64,000 nucleotides of DNA, from contig JBMNUM010000006.1 in NCBI GenBank assembly GCA_050946275.1, positions 1 through 64,000 on the forward strand, given 5' to 3'. The translations under genes were made by a program, and so were the position numbers. Origin of the DNA: JBMNUM01 sp050946275. Its GTDB lineage: Bacteria; Actinomycetota; Coriobacteriia; Coriobacteriales; CADBOM01. Shown one piece after another: positions 7,510 to 16,436 of this stretch. Below the pieces are notes generated by a model. The model searched no databases. It was not told the origin of the DNA and saw only the letters and a list, made by a program, of their open reading frames with translations. Within the stretch, counting starts at the first letter, position 1, and each line of letters begins with the position of its first letter.

Positions 7510-8061
7510 CTAGTGACCCTCGAAGGCCTCGATGTAGTCGAGCATCCTGCCGACCTGAGTTTCCTCGTGCCAGAGGACGATGTCGGGCTCGGGAACCAGG
7601 TTCTCCTCGACCATCTCATCGCAGCGCTTGACGAGCCAGTCGTAGCAGCCGTTGACGTTGAACACGCAAACGGGCTTGGGGGTGTCGATCTCGAGCTTCT
7701 GCTCGACGAGCACCTCGAAGAGCTCGTCGAACGTGCCGTATGACCCTGGTCCGGCGATGAACGCCTCAGCAAGATCCTTCATGGTCTCCTTGCGAATCGT
7801 GAGGCTATCGACCTCGCGCAGGTCATCAGCGTCGAAGATGGGGCGGGCCTTGAACTCCCCGACCTGCACGGGAATCACGCCGTGGACGAAGCCACCGCCA
7901 TCGTGGACCGCATGCGCGACGACGCCCATCAAGCCTGTATCGTAACCGCCGAACACGAGCTCGTGCCCGCGGCGCGCCATCTCCAGGCCCAGCTCGCGCA
8001 ACGCAGAGATATACGGCTCTCCAACCCTCGTGCTCGATGCGCAGAACACGCAGATCCTCAT
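7510..8061 (-). CDS. LOG-family (TIGR00730-type) Rossmann protein
   Basis: A 183-residue LOG-like protein; characterised relatives are nucleoside 5'-monophosphate phosphoribohydrolases that release cytokinin-like bases. It has the N-terminal ICVFCASS motif, GGYDTGLMGVVA, and GPGSYGTFDELFEVL near residue 100. The usual signature is PGGxGTxxE; here the second Gly is Ser and the Glu is Asp-Glu, so activity may differ. The ATG at 8061 has AAAGGTGG upstream. It is about 18 nt after the GH25 lysozyme gene, so the two may be cotranscribed. Confidence 0.8.
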   Translation of the reverse strand: MRICVFCASSTRVGEPYISALRELGLEMARRGHELVFGGYDTGLMGVVAHAVHDGGGFVHGVIPVQVGEFKARPIFDADDLREVDSLTIRKETMKDLAEAFIAGPGSYGTFDELFEVLVEQKLEIDTPKPVCVFNVNGCYDWLVKRCDEMVEENLVPEPDIVLWHEETQVGRMLDYIEAFEGH

Positions 8062-8079
8062 GATGACGCCACCTTTCCG

Positions 8080-9195
8080 CTAGTTATCAGGGAACATCAG
8101 GTCCATGTCCAGATTACCACCTGAACCCGGCAAGTCGGCCGTGCTCGTGTATTGCCAGATCTTGAAGTTGTAGCTCACCGAGGGCTGATCATCGTACTCC
8201 GCGAGCCACAGCAGCTCCTCGCCGGCGAGCTTGCTCAAATCGAAGTAGCCGTTGAGCCACTTGTCGTTTCCGTAGACGATCGGCGTGTAGCCGCGCTCGC
8301 GCACGCGATCGCAGAAGGCGAGCGCTATCTCCGTGAGCTCCTCGGCACTTAGTCCGTCGATGCGCTCGTTCTCGACGTTGTTCTCCTCCATGTCGAAGGC
8401 GACGGGATACTCCTTGCTCAGGCCGTAGGTCTCCATGGCATCGCACGCGTAATCCGCCTCCTCGCGGGCCTCATCGACGGTAATCGCCTGCGAGAAGATG
8501 TACACAGCCGGATCAATGCCGGCGGCCTTCGCGCCCATGATGTTGCGCGATGCCTGCGCATCGGTCTGGATGAACCCTTCCGTGTAACCTCGGTAGCCGA
8601 CGCGCACGTAGGCGAATTCGACGCCGCTTTGCGCGATCTGGTCCCAGTCGATGTTGCCGCCGTTGTGCTCCGACACGTCAACGCCGAGCTTCGCCTTCTG
8701 GCCGGTTCCCGAGGTATAGGACTTGATGTCTCCGTCGGTGGTCAGGCGCGACCAATCGTAGGTGTTCTCCTCGATGCTGCCGAAAAGCGAGCTGCACTGC
8801 TTGGCCGTCGATCCGATGGATGCAAGCGCCACAACCACGATAACGGCGACGACGATGCCCGTGATATAGCGGCCTATGGGGCGCTTCCGGCGAGCCGGCG
8901 GCTGGGGAACCGTGGGCGCCGCCTGGGCTCGCGGCCGCATCTCGGACCGACGCTGGGCCTGCGCTGCATGCGTTCGCCTCGAGGCCGAGGCCTGTCGCTC
9001 CCTCGAAGGCAACGCCTCGTGCGCAGGCGCACGATGACGTGCGGAACCGCCGGTCGCATAGCGCGAACGCGATGATTCGGACGAACGTTCGTGTGAACCG
9101 TGAGAGGAACGCGAAAAGGAGTCTGCGTGACGGCTATACGTCCCTCGTCTACCAGCCTGCGACGTTTTCCTTCTTCTGTTGCTGGAGTCAGACAT
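8080..9195 (-). CDS. Membrane-anchored GH25 lysozyme-like muramidase
   Basis: A 371-residue protein: about 108 residues of Ser/Arg/Gln-rich cytoplasmic N-terminus, a single transmembrane helix (YITGIVVAVIVVVALASIG, about 109-128), then an extracellular glycoside hydrolase family 25 domain. GVDVSEHNGGNIDW supplies the first catalytic Asp, and AFDMEEN is the DxE motif. The family cleaves the MurNAc-GlcNAc bond of peptidoglycan, so a role in wall remodelling is likely. The overall plan (basic, disordered cytoplasmic tail plus one helix plus wall-acting domain) is shared with the M23-like protein at 42813-44012. Confidence 0.88.
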   Translation of the reverse strand: MSDSSNRRRKTSQAGRRGTYSRHADSFSRSSHGSHERSSESSRSRYATGGSARHRAPAHEALPSRERQASASRRTHAAQAQRRSEMRPRAQAAPTVPQPPARRKRPIGRYITGIVVAVIVVVALASIGSTAKQCSSLFGSIEENTYDWSRLTTDGDIKSYTSGTGQKAKLGVDVSEHNGGNIDWDQIAQSGVEFAYVRVGYRGYTEGFIQTDAQASRNIMGAKAAGIDPAVYIFSQAITVDEAREEADYACDAMETYGLSKEYPVAFDMEENNVENERIDGLSAEELTEIALAFCDRVRERGYTPIVYGNDKWLNGYFDLSKLAGEELLWLAEYDDQPSVSYNFKIWQYTSTADLPGSGGNLDMDLMFPDN

Positions 9196-9202
9196 CGTCC
9201 TG

Positions 9203-9208
9203 ATTATA
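9203..9208 (-). promoter_or_regulatory. -10 box of the GH25 gene (leaderless type)
   Basis: TATAAT (9208-9203 on the minus strand) ends exactly 7 nt before the ATG at 9195, the spacing expected of a leaderless transcript. It overlaps the edge of the palindrome at 9208-9240. Confidence 0.55.
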
Positions 9209-9240
9209 AATGAGCCGAAGGACTGTCCTCCGACTCATTT
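9208..9240. terminator. Palindrome after the acyltransferase gene (ATGAGTCGG family)
   Basis: AAATGAGCCGAAGGAC pairs with GTCCTCCGACTCATTT around one central base, 16-bp arms with two mismatches. It follows the acyltransferase stop codon and probably terminates it. A degenerate relative lies at 52332-52356. Confidence 0.6.
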
Positions 9241-9279
9241 CGCGAAATGTGAGACAGTTGTGCGCAGCGACCCTGTCCG

Positions 9280-11241
9280 CTACGCAGCGTCGGCGGGCTG
9301 CTCCTCCGTATTGTCGGACCGAAGCGCCCCGGCAATCCGGCTGAGAAGCGGTTCCTTCGGCTCCTCGATACCGTTGTCGAGAACGTTCTCCGCATCTCCG
9401 GCAGCGATGCCGTAGATGTCGTGTGCCGTGTCACCGACGCCCTCTGCATCGGTAGGCGTCTGGTAGCCCAACGCCTCGCGGATCATCTCGATGTAAATCG
9501 CGGACGCCTCCTCTGTGAGGTGCGTGCCATCGCCATCGAAGTACTCCTCATGCCCCGCGCTCAGCGAGTGCCAGTCGATGAGGTGGACGTTGTCGTGCGA
9601 ATCGACGGCTTGCTGTATAACCTCGTTGTTCGCATCGATGAAGTCGTCGGGAGCACGCAGGTTGACGAAGTAGATCTGCCTGCTGGAGCCGACCGCATCG
9701 ATGAGGCTGTTGATCAGCTCGGTGGTGATGGGGCCGTTCGTCCCGACCGCGAAGACCACGGTGTCGCCGACGGCACCCTGCTTGTCGTAGGTCTCGAAGA
9801 TCTCCTGCGCCTCGGACATCTGCCTGTTGATCGCGGCATCGATGAGTCCATTCGGGAACGTTTCCTGGAAATACGGCGTCGGGCGTACCGAGATGGAGTC
9901 GCCGATGAGCAGGACGTCGTAGACCTTGTCGGACTTCTCGAGGCCGCGCAGCTTCTCGAGCATCGCCTGCTGCTCTTCAGACTGCTGCTGCATCTGGTCC
10001 ATGCCCTGCACGCCCTGCGCCGGCGGGGTGAGTGCGAGTCCGAGCACCGCGGCCAACACGAGCGCCACGCCCGCGACGACCTGGATGACATGCCCGCGCA
10101 CGAAGGCCCAGACGTTAATCGAGCCATCGCGCACCGCCCGCACCCATTTGCCGAGCGCGCCATGGCGAAGCGGATTCTCGATGAACTTGTACGAGAGCGC
10201 TGAGACGACGAAGATGATCGCGAGCTCGAGGATGCACCACAGGTAGTTGGGTCCGTCGGTCGCATTTGGGTTCGTCATCAGCAGCAGGATGGGATAGTGC
10301 CACAGATACATTCCGTACGAGCGCTTGCCGATCCAGACAAGCGGCTTGCAGCCGACCACGCGGCCGAGCAGGCTCGCCGGGTGCGCGATTGCGGCGATGG
10401 TGAGCGCCGTGAGCGCCGAGCACAGCAGGATGCCGCCGCGGTAGAGCAGCGGCGAATACCCGTTGGCGAAGGCGCACATCGCGAGCACGCCTATGAGCGC
10501 GATGGTCCCGCAAATCTCGAGCACCCACTTCGGCTTGCCGGCTACCTTCTCCGCCTGCTTCTCGGTAAGCTGACCCATGGGCCAGATGAACGCGAGCCAT
10601 GCTCCGATGAGCAGCGAGAAAGCACGCGTATCCGTTCCGTAGTACACGCGGCTCGGATCGGCATCGGGATTGTAGATGAACGCCATGAGCAGCACCGACA
10701 CGAGCGCGGCGACGAGCAGCCCACGGCGGACGGTCGTCTTCTTCACCCGGCTCTTCACCAGCAGCAGGAGCAGCGGCGGCCAGATAAGGTAGTACTGCTC
10801 CTCGATGGCGAGCGACCAGAAGTGCTGCAGCGGCGAGGGCGATCCCATCGCCTCGAAATACGAGACGTTGTGGAAAATCTGCCACCAGTTGCTGAAGAAG
10901 AACAGCGATGGCACCACATCGGGCCGCATCTTCGTGAGCAGCACGTGGTTGAAGATCGTGCAGAGCACGGCCACGACGAGGATGACGAGCACGATCGCGG
11001 GAACGAGCCGTCGCACGCGCCGCAACCAGAATTGCGGCAGGTTTATCGTGTGGGTTGTGCGCAGCTCCATGAGAAGCAGGCCGGTGATGAGAAATCCCGA
11101 GAGCACAAAGAACATCGTGACGCCGAGCAGGCCGCCCTGCGCCCACGTGAAACCCATGTGATAGAAGATGACCGCGAGCACCGCGAAGGCGCGGAGCCCG
11201 TCAAGCGCAGGTATGTACCGCCCTCTGACGTGGGTCGTCAT
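9280..11241 (-). CDS. Acyltransferase-3/SGNH O-acetyltransferase (OatA-like)
   Basis: A 653-residue integral membrane protein. The first about 390 residues form the acyltransferase-3 domain with roughly ten helices and the motifs YIPALDGLRAFAVLAVIFYH (conserved His) and FFVLSGFLITG. A further helix leads to an extracellular SGNH hydrolase-like domain, with GDSISV carrying the nucleophile Ser and DGTHLT supplying Asp/His. This architecture matches OatA-type peptidoglycan O-acetyltransferases, which acetylate MurNAc and confer lysozyme resistance; a polysaccharide substrate is also possible. The start at 11241 has AAAGAGG upstream; an earlier in-frame ATG at 11316 lacks support. No -35/-10 pair was clear. 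Confidence 0.87.
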   Translation of the reverse strand: MTTHVRGRYIPALDGLRAFAVLAVIFYHMGFTWAQGGLLGVTMFFVLSGFLITGLLLMELRTTHTINLPQFWLRRVRRLVPAIVLVILVVAVLCTIFNHVLLTKMRPDVVPSLFFFSNWWQIFHNVSYFEAMGSPSPLQHFWSLAIEEQYYLIWPPLLLLLVKSRVKKTTVRRGLLVAALVSVLLMAFIYNPDADPSRVYYGTDTRAFSLLIGAWLAFIWPMGQLTEKQAEKVAGKPKWVLEICGTIALIGVLAMCAFANGYSPLLYRGGILLCSALTALTIAAIAHPASLLGRVVGCKPLVWIGKRSYGMYLWHYPILLLMTNPNATDGPNYLWCILELAIIFVVSALSYKFIENPLRHGALGKWVRAVRDGSINVWAFVRGHVIQVVAGVALVLAAVLGLALTPPAQGVQGMDQMQQQSEEQQAMLEKLRGLEKSDKVYDVLLIGDSISVRPTPYFQETFPNGLIDAAINRQMSEAQEIFETYDKQGAVGDTVVFAVGTNGPITTELINSLIDAVGSSRQIYFVNLRAPDDFIDANNEVIQQAVDSHDNVHLIDWHSLSAGHEEYFDGDGTHLTEEASAIYIEMIREALGYQTPTDAEGVGDTAHDIYGIAAGDAENVLDNGIEEPKEPLLSRIAGALRSDNTEEQPADAA

Positions 11242-11549
11242 CTCGAAGCCTCTTTTGTTGAAACTAGTTCCCTTGCGGCCGTCTGCTGTAACTGTGTTGC
11301 GTATGGCCAATCTCATTATTTATTCTTTTCAGAATCCTGAAACGAATGTCTCACAAGTCGTGCCACCAAATCGGCAGGCGGGAAGATAGCCGCTGATTGG
11401 AAAGGGTGTTTTGTGCCGTAACGGAAACGCGGCGGCCCGCGAACCTCCCTTTGCCGCCAACCTGCAATCATCCCTTCTTCGACGGCCCGCAATCTTACTC
11501 GCCATTTTTGTCGAAATAGGACGTCCGAAAACGTCAATAAGGGTTTCTC

Positions 11550-11608
11550 GTCACCATTTCTTTCGAAAAAGGACGGGTTAAACGTCCTTTTTCGAAAGAA
11601 ATGGTGAC
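11550..11608. repeat. Perfect 26-bp inverted repeat
   Basis: GTCACCATTTCTTTCGAAAA... (11550-11575) is exactly complementary to 11583-11608, separated by GGTTAAA. A third, degenerate half-copy (TTTTTGTCGAAATAGGACG) lies just upstream near 11505-11524. It is much longer than a normal terminator stem and lacks a following T-run on either strand. Confidence 0.85.
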
Positions 11609-11725
11609 GGTGAAAATGTCGTGACTCGCGAGGACCCGCGATGATGCGGGAGAAACCATGGCCGAGGCGGAGAAGGAGCCGTTGCTCTCGGGGATTGCCT
11701 CCCGGCATCCTGCGCCATAACACAG

Positions 11726-11754
11726 CGCGGCCCCGCAGGATGTGCGGGGCCGCG
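11726..11754 (-). terminator. GC-rich 12-bp hairpin downstream of glyS
   Basis: CGCGGCCCCGCA pairs perfectly with TGCGGGGCCGCG around a 5-nt loop. It is about 65 nt after the glyS stop, beyond the dispersed palindrome. There is no T-run, so a terminator role is only probable. Confidence 0.45.
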
Positions 11755-11775
11755 AATATGACAAGGGGCCTGAAT

Positions 11776-11804
11776 CTGACATTGGCGTCTGACGTGTTTG
11801 TCAG
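11776..11804. repeat. Dispersed palindrome, copy after glyS
   Basis: CTGACATTGGCGTC/GACGTGTTTGTCAG, 14-bp arms with four mismatches, begins 15 nt after the glyS stop. It belongs to the CTGACAAACACGTC family also seen after the M42, DEAD-box and mnmA genes. Confidence 0.6.
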
Positions 11805-11818
11805 GTTTCCGCGGTTGT

Positions 11819-13902
11819 CTACTTGCCGCCGAGCTTGCCGATGTCGGCCACGTTGACGAAGACGTTGACGAAACGGTTGAGCATGCGCAGGTGGTTGGCG
11901 CGGACCGTCTCGTCCTTGTCCATGATCATGACGGCGTCGAAGTACGCGTCGATCGGGCCGCGCAGCGCGGCGAGGGCCGCCAGGGCACCTGCGTAATCGC
12001 CAGATGCGAGCGCAGAATCGACTGTGGCCTGGGCGGTCGCGACCGCCTCGTTGAGTGCCTTCTCCTCAGCGCCCATGATCGACTCATCGACGGAGTCGCC
12101 GAGCTCGGCGTCGCGCAGGTTGTTCGCACGCTTGTAAGCGGTCTCGAGATCCTCGAAGAGCTCGACGTCGCCCTCGCGGGCCTCGGTCAGCGCCTTGCAG
12201 CGGGCCATGACCTCCACCGGGCCGATGACTCCCGTGGCGAGCACGGCGTTGACGACCTCGGCGGTGTAACCGCTCTCCTTGGCGATGACCGCAAGGCGGC
12301 CGGCGAAGAAGTCGCGGATCTGCTGGGCAACCCCGGCGGGGTCGAAGCCCAAGGCGGCAGCATCGTAACCGGCAAGAGCCGTGTCGATGGCGGGGGCGAG
12401 CTCCACCGGGAATCCGCCCTGGAGAATCGAGATGATGCCGATGGCGTTGCGGCGCAGCGCGAAGGGATCCTTCGAGCCAGTCGGGGGCTGGCCGATCGCG
12501 AAGAGGCCGGCGATCGTGTCGAGCTTGTCGGCAATGGCGACGAGCTTGCCCTCGTCGTTGTCCGGCACCTCGTCGCCCGCGAACTTCGGACGATAGTGCT
12601 GCTCGACGGCGATGGCAACTTCCTCGGGCTCTGCGGCCGCACGGGCGTAGTAGCCGCCCATGACGCCCTGCTGCGAGGTGAACTCGACCACGGCGCTCGT
12701 GACGAGGTCTGCCTTCGCGAGCAGCGCGGCGCGCTCGGCGCGCTCGGTGGTCGCGGCATCGAAGCCTCCCTCGCGCGCCAGCGTGCCGGCGAGCGCGACC
12801 ATGCGGTCGACCTTCGCCTTCATGGTGCCCAGCTTCTCCTGGAACACCTGCTCCTCGAGCAGCGGCACATAGTCGGCCAGGGGCTTTTTGAGGTCCTCGT
12901 GATAGAAGAACGCCGCATCGTAGAGGCGGGCGCGAACGACGCGCTCGTTACCGTCGATGATCGTGGCCGAGTTGGCCGGATCGCCGTTGCCGACGACGAT
13001 GAACGCGTTGGAGAGATTGCCATCCTTGCCATAGAGCGGGAAGTAGCGCTGATGCGAGAGCATGGCGTCGGTGATGATCTCGGAGGGCACCTGCAGGAAC
13101 TCCTCGTCGAAGTGTCCCACGAGGCAGGTCGGATACTCGACCAGGCCAAGGACCTCGGCGAACGTGCTGGCCGGCACCTCGGCGACGAGGCCGGTCTGCT
13201 CCTCGATCTCCTTGATCTGCGCACGGATAGCCGTCGCGCGGTCGGAGGTCTCGCTCACCACGTAGGCCTTCTCGAGTGCGGGCAGCAGGTCGTCGGCGCA
13301 GGCGAGCTCGATGGGCTGCGGCGCCAGGAAACGGTGGCCATAGCTCACGCGGCCCGACTTGAGGCCGGCGAACTCGAAGTCGACGACCTCGTCACCGAGC
13401 AGGCCGACGAGCCAGCGGACGGGACGCGAGAAATGCGCGTCGCCCGAACCCCAGCGCTGCGACTTGCGCCACGGAATCGTGCTGATCGCAACGGGCAGCA
13501 TGGCCTCGATGATGTCCTTGGCCGGCTGCGATGCGGACTCGACGACCGCATAGACGTACACGTTGCCGTTCTCCTCGCGCTTCTCGAGGGCGTCGACCTC
13601 GACACCCTTGCCACGCGCGAAGCCGAGCGCGGCCTTGGTGGGATTGCCATCCTCGTCGAAGGCGCGGTCGGCAGACGGGCCGCGGAATTCCTGGCGCTGC
13701 GCGGCGGACTCGGCCGCGACGTCCGTGACGGAGATGATGATGCGGCGGGGCGTCGAGCGCAGCTCGACCTCGCCGAACTCGAGATGCGCGGCCTCGAGCT
13801 CCTCGATGACCTTCTTCTCGAGGTAATCCTCTGCGAGGATGAGGGCGTCGGCCGGAATCTCCTCGGTGCCGATCTCGACGATGAGATTTCGCTTATCCTG
13901 CG

Positions 13903-13906
<4 letters not shown>
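11819..13906 (-). CDS. glyS: Glycine--tRNA ligase, beta subunit
   Basis: A 695-residue beta chain of the bacterial (alpha-beta)2 glycyl-tRNA synthetase, which charges tRNA-Gly. It starts with the typical NLIVEIGTEEIPADAL, contains FRGPSADRAFDEDG and HQRYFPLYGKDG blocks, and ends with the DALR/anticodon-type region containing the YFDAVMIMDKDE motif. It overlaps glyQ by 4 bp (ATGA), so the subunits are translationally coupled. No T-box leader precedes the pair. Confidence 0.97.
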
Positions 13907-14820
<914 letters not shown>

Positions 14821-14903
14821 CAAGGCCTTCGTTCACTCTCCTCTTCTTGCTGTCGCGTGCCTTGCGCTGTCTCGCGCTTGCCTCGGCTGTTCGTCGTGCC
14901 GCG

Positions 14904-15464
14904 CTACTCCACCTTGCCGAACCTGTCGAACGGCCAGTAACGGAGGAATACCTTTCCTGAAACCACGCTCTCCTTCACGGGGCCGAAATAGCGGCTGTCC
15001 GCGGAGTTCGTGCGGTTATCGCCCATGACCCAGATGTATCCATCCGGAATCGTGTAGGGATACGAGATGGTGAGGCTGAGGTCGTAGCTTGCCAGCGGCT
15101 CGGTTGGCTGACCATGCGTGTACGGCTCATCCTGCAGCTCACCGTTGATGTATAGATTGCCATCGGAGATGTCGACCGTATCGCCCGCGACGGCGATCGT
15201 GCGCTTCACGAGCGTGCGGTCGGGCTCGATGGGGTCGGAGAACGTCACGATGTCTCCCGGTTGGGGTGTTCCCTTGTAGTAGGCGATGCGTTGCGAGAGG
15301 ATGCGGTCGCCGACCTCGATCGTCGGCTCCATCGATCCGGTCGGAACCTCATAGGTCTCGACGACGAACGCACGAACGACAGCCGAGATGATAAGCGCGG
15401 CGATGATGATGATCACAATCTCCACGACGCCACGAACGAGTTTCGATGCGGTTCGAAGTATCAT
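14904..15464 (-). CDS. lepB: Signal peptidase I
   Basis: A 187-residue type I signal peptidase that removes signal peptides outside the membrane. One N-terminal transmembrane helix (VVEIVIIIIAALIISAVV) precedes PTGSMEPTI with the nucleophilic Ser, TLVKRTIAVAGDTV with the general-base Lys, and the GDNRTNSADSRYFGPV box. The start ATG at 15464 is preceded by AGGAG; earlier in-frame codons lack ribosome sites. In most genomes of this type rplS lies between trmD and lepB; here the 129-bp gap holds no rplS. Confidence 0.94.
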   Translation of the reverse strand: MILRTASKLVRGVVEIVIIIIAALIISAVVRAFVVETYEVPTGSMEPTIEVGDRILSQRIAYYKGTPQPGDIVTFSDPIEPDRTLVKRTIAVAGDTVDISDGNLYINGELQDEPYTHGQPTEPLASYDLSLTISYPYTIPDGYIWVMGDNRTNSADSRYFGPVKESVVSGKVFLRYWPFDRFGKVE

Positions 15465-15593
15465 GCACGCTCCTATCGGTGCAACACGCGTTTCTATACA
15501 ACCTTTTAAATGATACTCCATGAAACGAGCCGTCCGTCGCACCTACACGGTGAATGAGTGGCGTGCTCGGGTTCAGCCCCTTATTTGCTCTAT

Positions 15594-16265
15594 TTACTCG
15601 AGGAGGTCGGGGCGGAGGCGCTTCGTGCGCTCGAGCGCCTGCTCGTGACGCCATTGCGCGATCTTGCCATGGTCGCCGGAGAGGAGGATGGCCGGAACGT
15701 CCATGCCGCGGTAGCTCGCCGGGCGCGTGTACTGCGGATATTCGAGGAGGCCCTCCTCTCCGAACGACTCGCTCTCGCTCGACTGGTCATCGCCGAGAAC
15801 GCCGGGTATGAGGCGGACGATGGCATCGGCCATGACCATCGCCGGCAGCTCGCCGCCGGTCAGCACGAAGTCGCCGATCGAGAAGCAGCGGTCGGCCAGG
15901 GTGTAGACGCGCTCGTCGAAGCCCTCGTAGTGGCCGCAGACGAACAGGATGCGCTGCTCGTGCGAGAGCTCCTCGGCGACGCGCTGCGTGAACGGCTCGC
16001 CCGTCGGCGTCGTGAAGACGACGAGAGCGGGCTCCTCGGCGAGAAGGTCGTCGAGTGCCTCGAAGATGGGTTCCGGCTTCATGAGCAGGCCGGGGCCGCC
16101 GCCATAGGGTGCATCGTCGGTCGTGCGGTGAACATCGTGCGTCCAATCGCGCAGGTCGTGCGCGGCGAACTCGAGCAGGCCCTTCTCCTGGGCGCGCTTC
16201 ATCATCGACTCGCCCATCACGCCGTCGAACATGTGCGGGAATGTTGTAAGTGCCTCGATCTTCAT
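15594..16265 (-). CDS. trmD: tRNA (guanine37-N1)-methyltransferase
   Basis: A 223-residue SPOUT-class enzyme methylating G37 next to the anticodon to prevent frameshifting. The knot motifs are clear: DDAPYGGGPGLLMKPEPIFEAL, FVCGHYEGFDERV and SIGDFVLTGGELPAMVMADAI. It is separated from its usual partners rpsP-khpA-rimM by the 6.4-kb adhesin locus and has its own promoter: TATAAT ends 7 nt before the ATG at 16265, so the mRNA is probably leaderless. Confidence 0.96.
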   Translation of the reverse strand: MKIEALTTFPHMFDGVMGESMMKRAQEKGLLEFAAHDLRDWTHDVHRTTDDAPYGGGPGLLMKPEPIFEALDDLLAEEPALVVFTTPTGEPFTQRVAEELSHEQRILFVCGHYEGFDERVYTLADRCFSIGDFVLTGGELPAMVMADAIVRLIPGVLGDDQSSESESFGEEGLLEYPQYTRPASYRGMDVPAILLSGDHGKIAQWRHEQALERTKRLRPDLLE

Positions 16266-16272
16266 GCCCCGT

Positions 16273-16278
16273 ATTATA
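16273..16278 (-). promoter_or_regulatory. -10 box of trmD (leaderless type)
   Basis: A consensus TATAAT on the minus strand, 7 nt before the trmD ATG. No Shine-Dalgarno sequence lies between them. Confidence 0.6.
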
Positions 16279-16436
16279 CGGCCGCAACCTGCTCGAATCA
16301 TGTCCGTCGGATACTTTGCCATGCGCGGGGACAATCATCCGCTCGGGGGAGGCACGGCTGTTTCTCGCCAAGAACCAAGGGAGGAGGCCTGCAGACCTCC
16401 TCCCCATCGCATTTCCTCCGTCAAGGTTCCCGGCGG

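Larger units (their letters stand above)
11242..11818. other. Gene-free interval with several palindromes
   Basis: No convincing coding frame is present: the open frames here lack ribosome sites and family resemblance. The interval holds the acyltransferase upstream region, a perfect 59-bp palindrome, a GC-rich hairpin and a dispersed-family palindrome after glyS, each listed separately. Confidence 0.6.

Noticed and set aside
11316..11723. A 135-residue minus-strand frame in the gap after glyS
   Set aside because: It spans the perfect palindrome, lacks a ribosome site and has no plausible protein features.
14821..14903. T-box leader for glyQS
   Set aside because: The gap between lepB and glyQ is only 83 nt and lacks the T-box bulge sequence and specifier structure.
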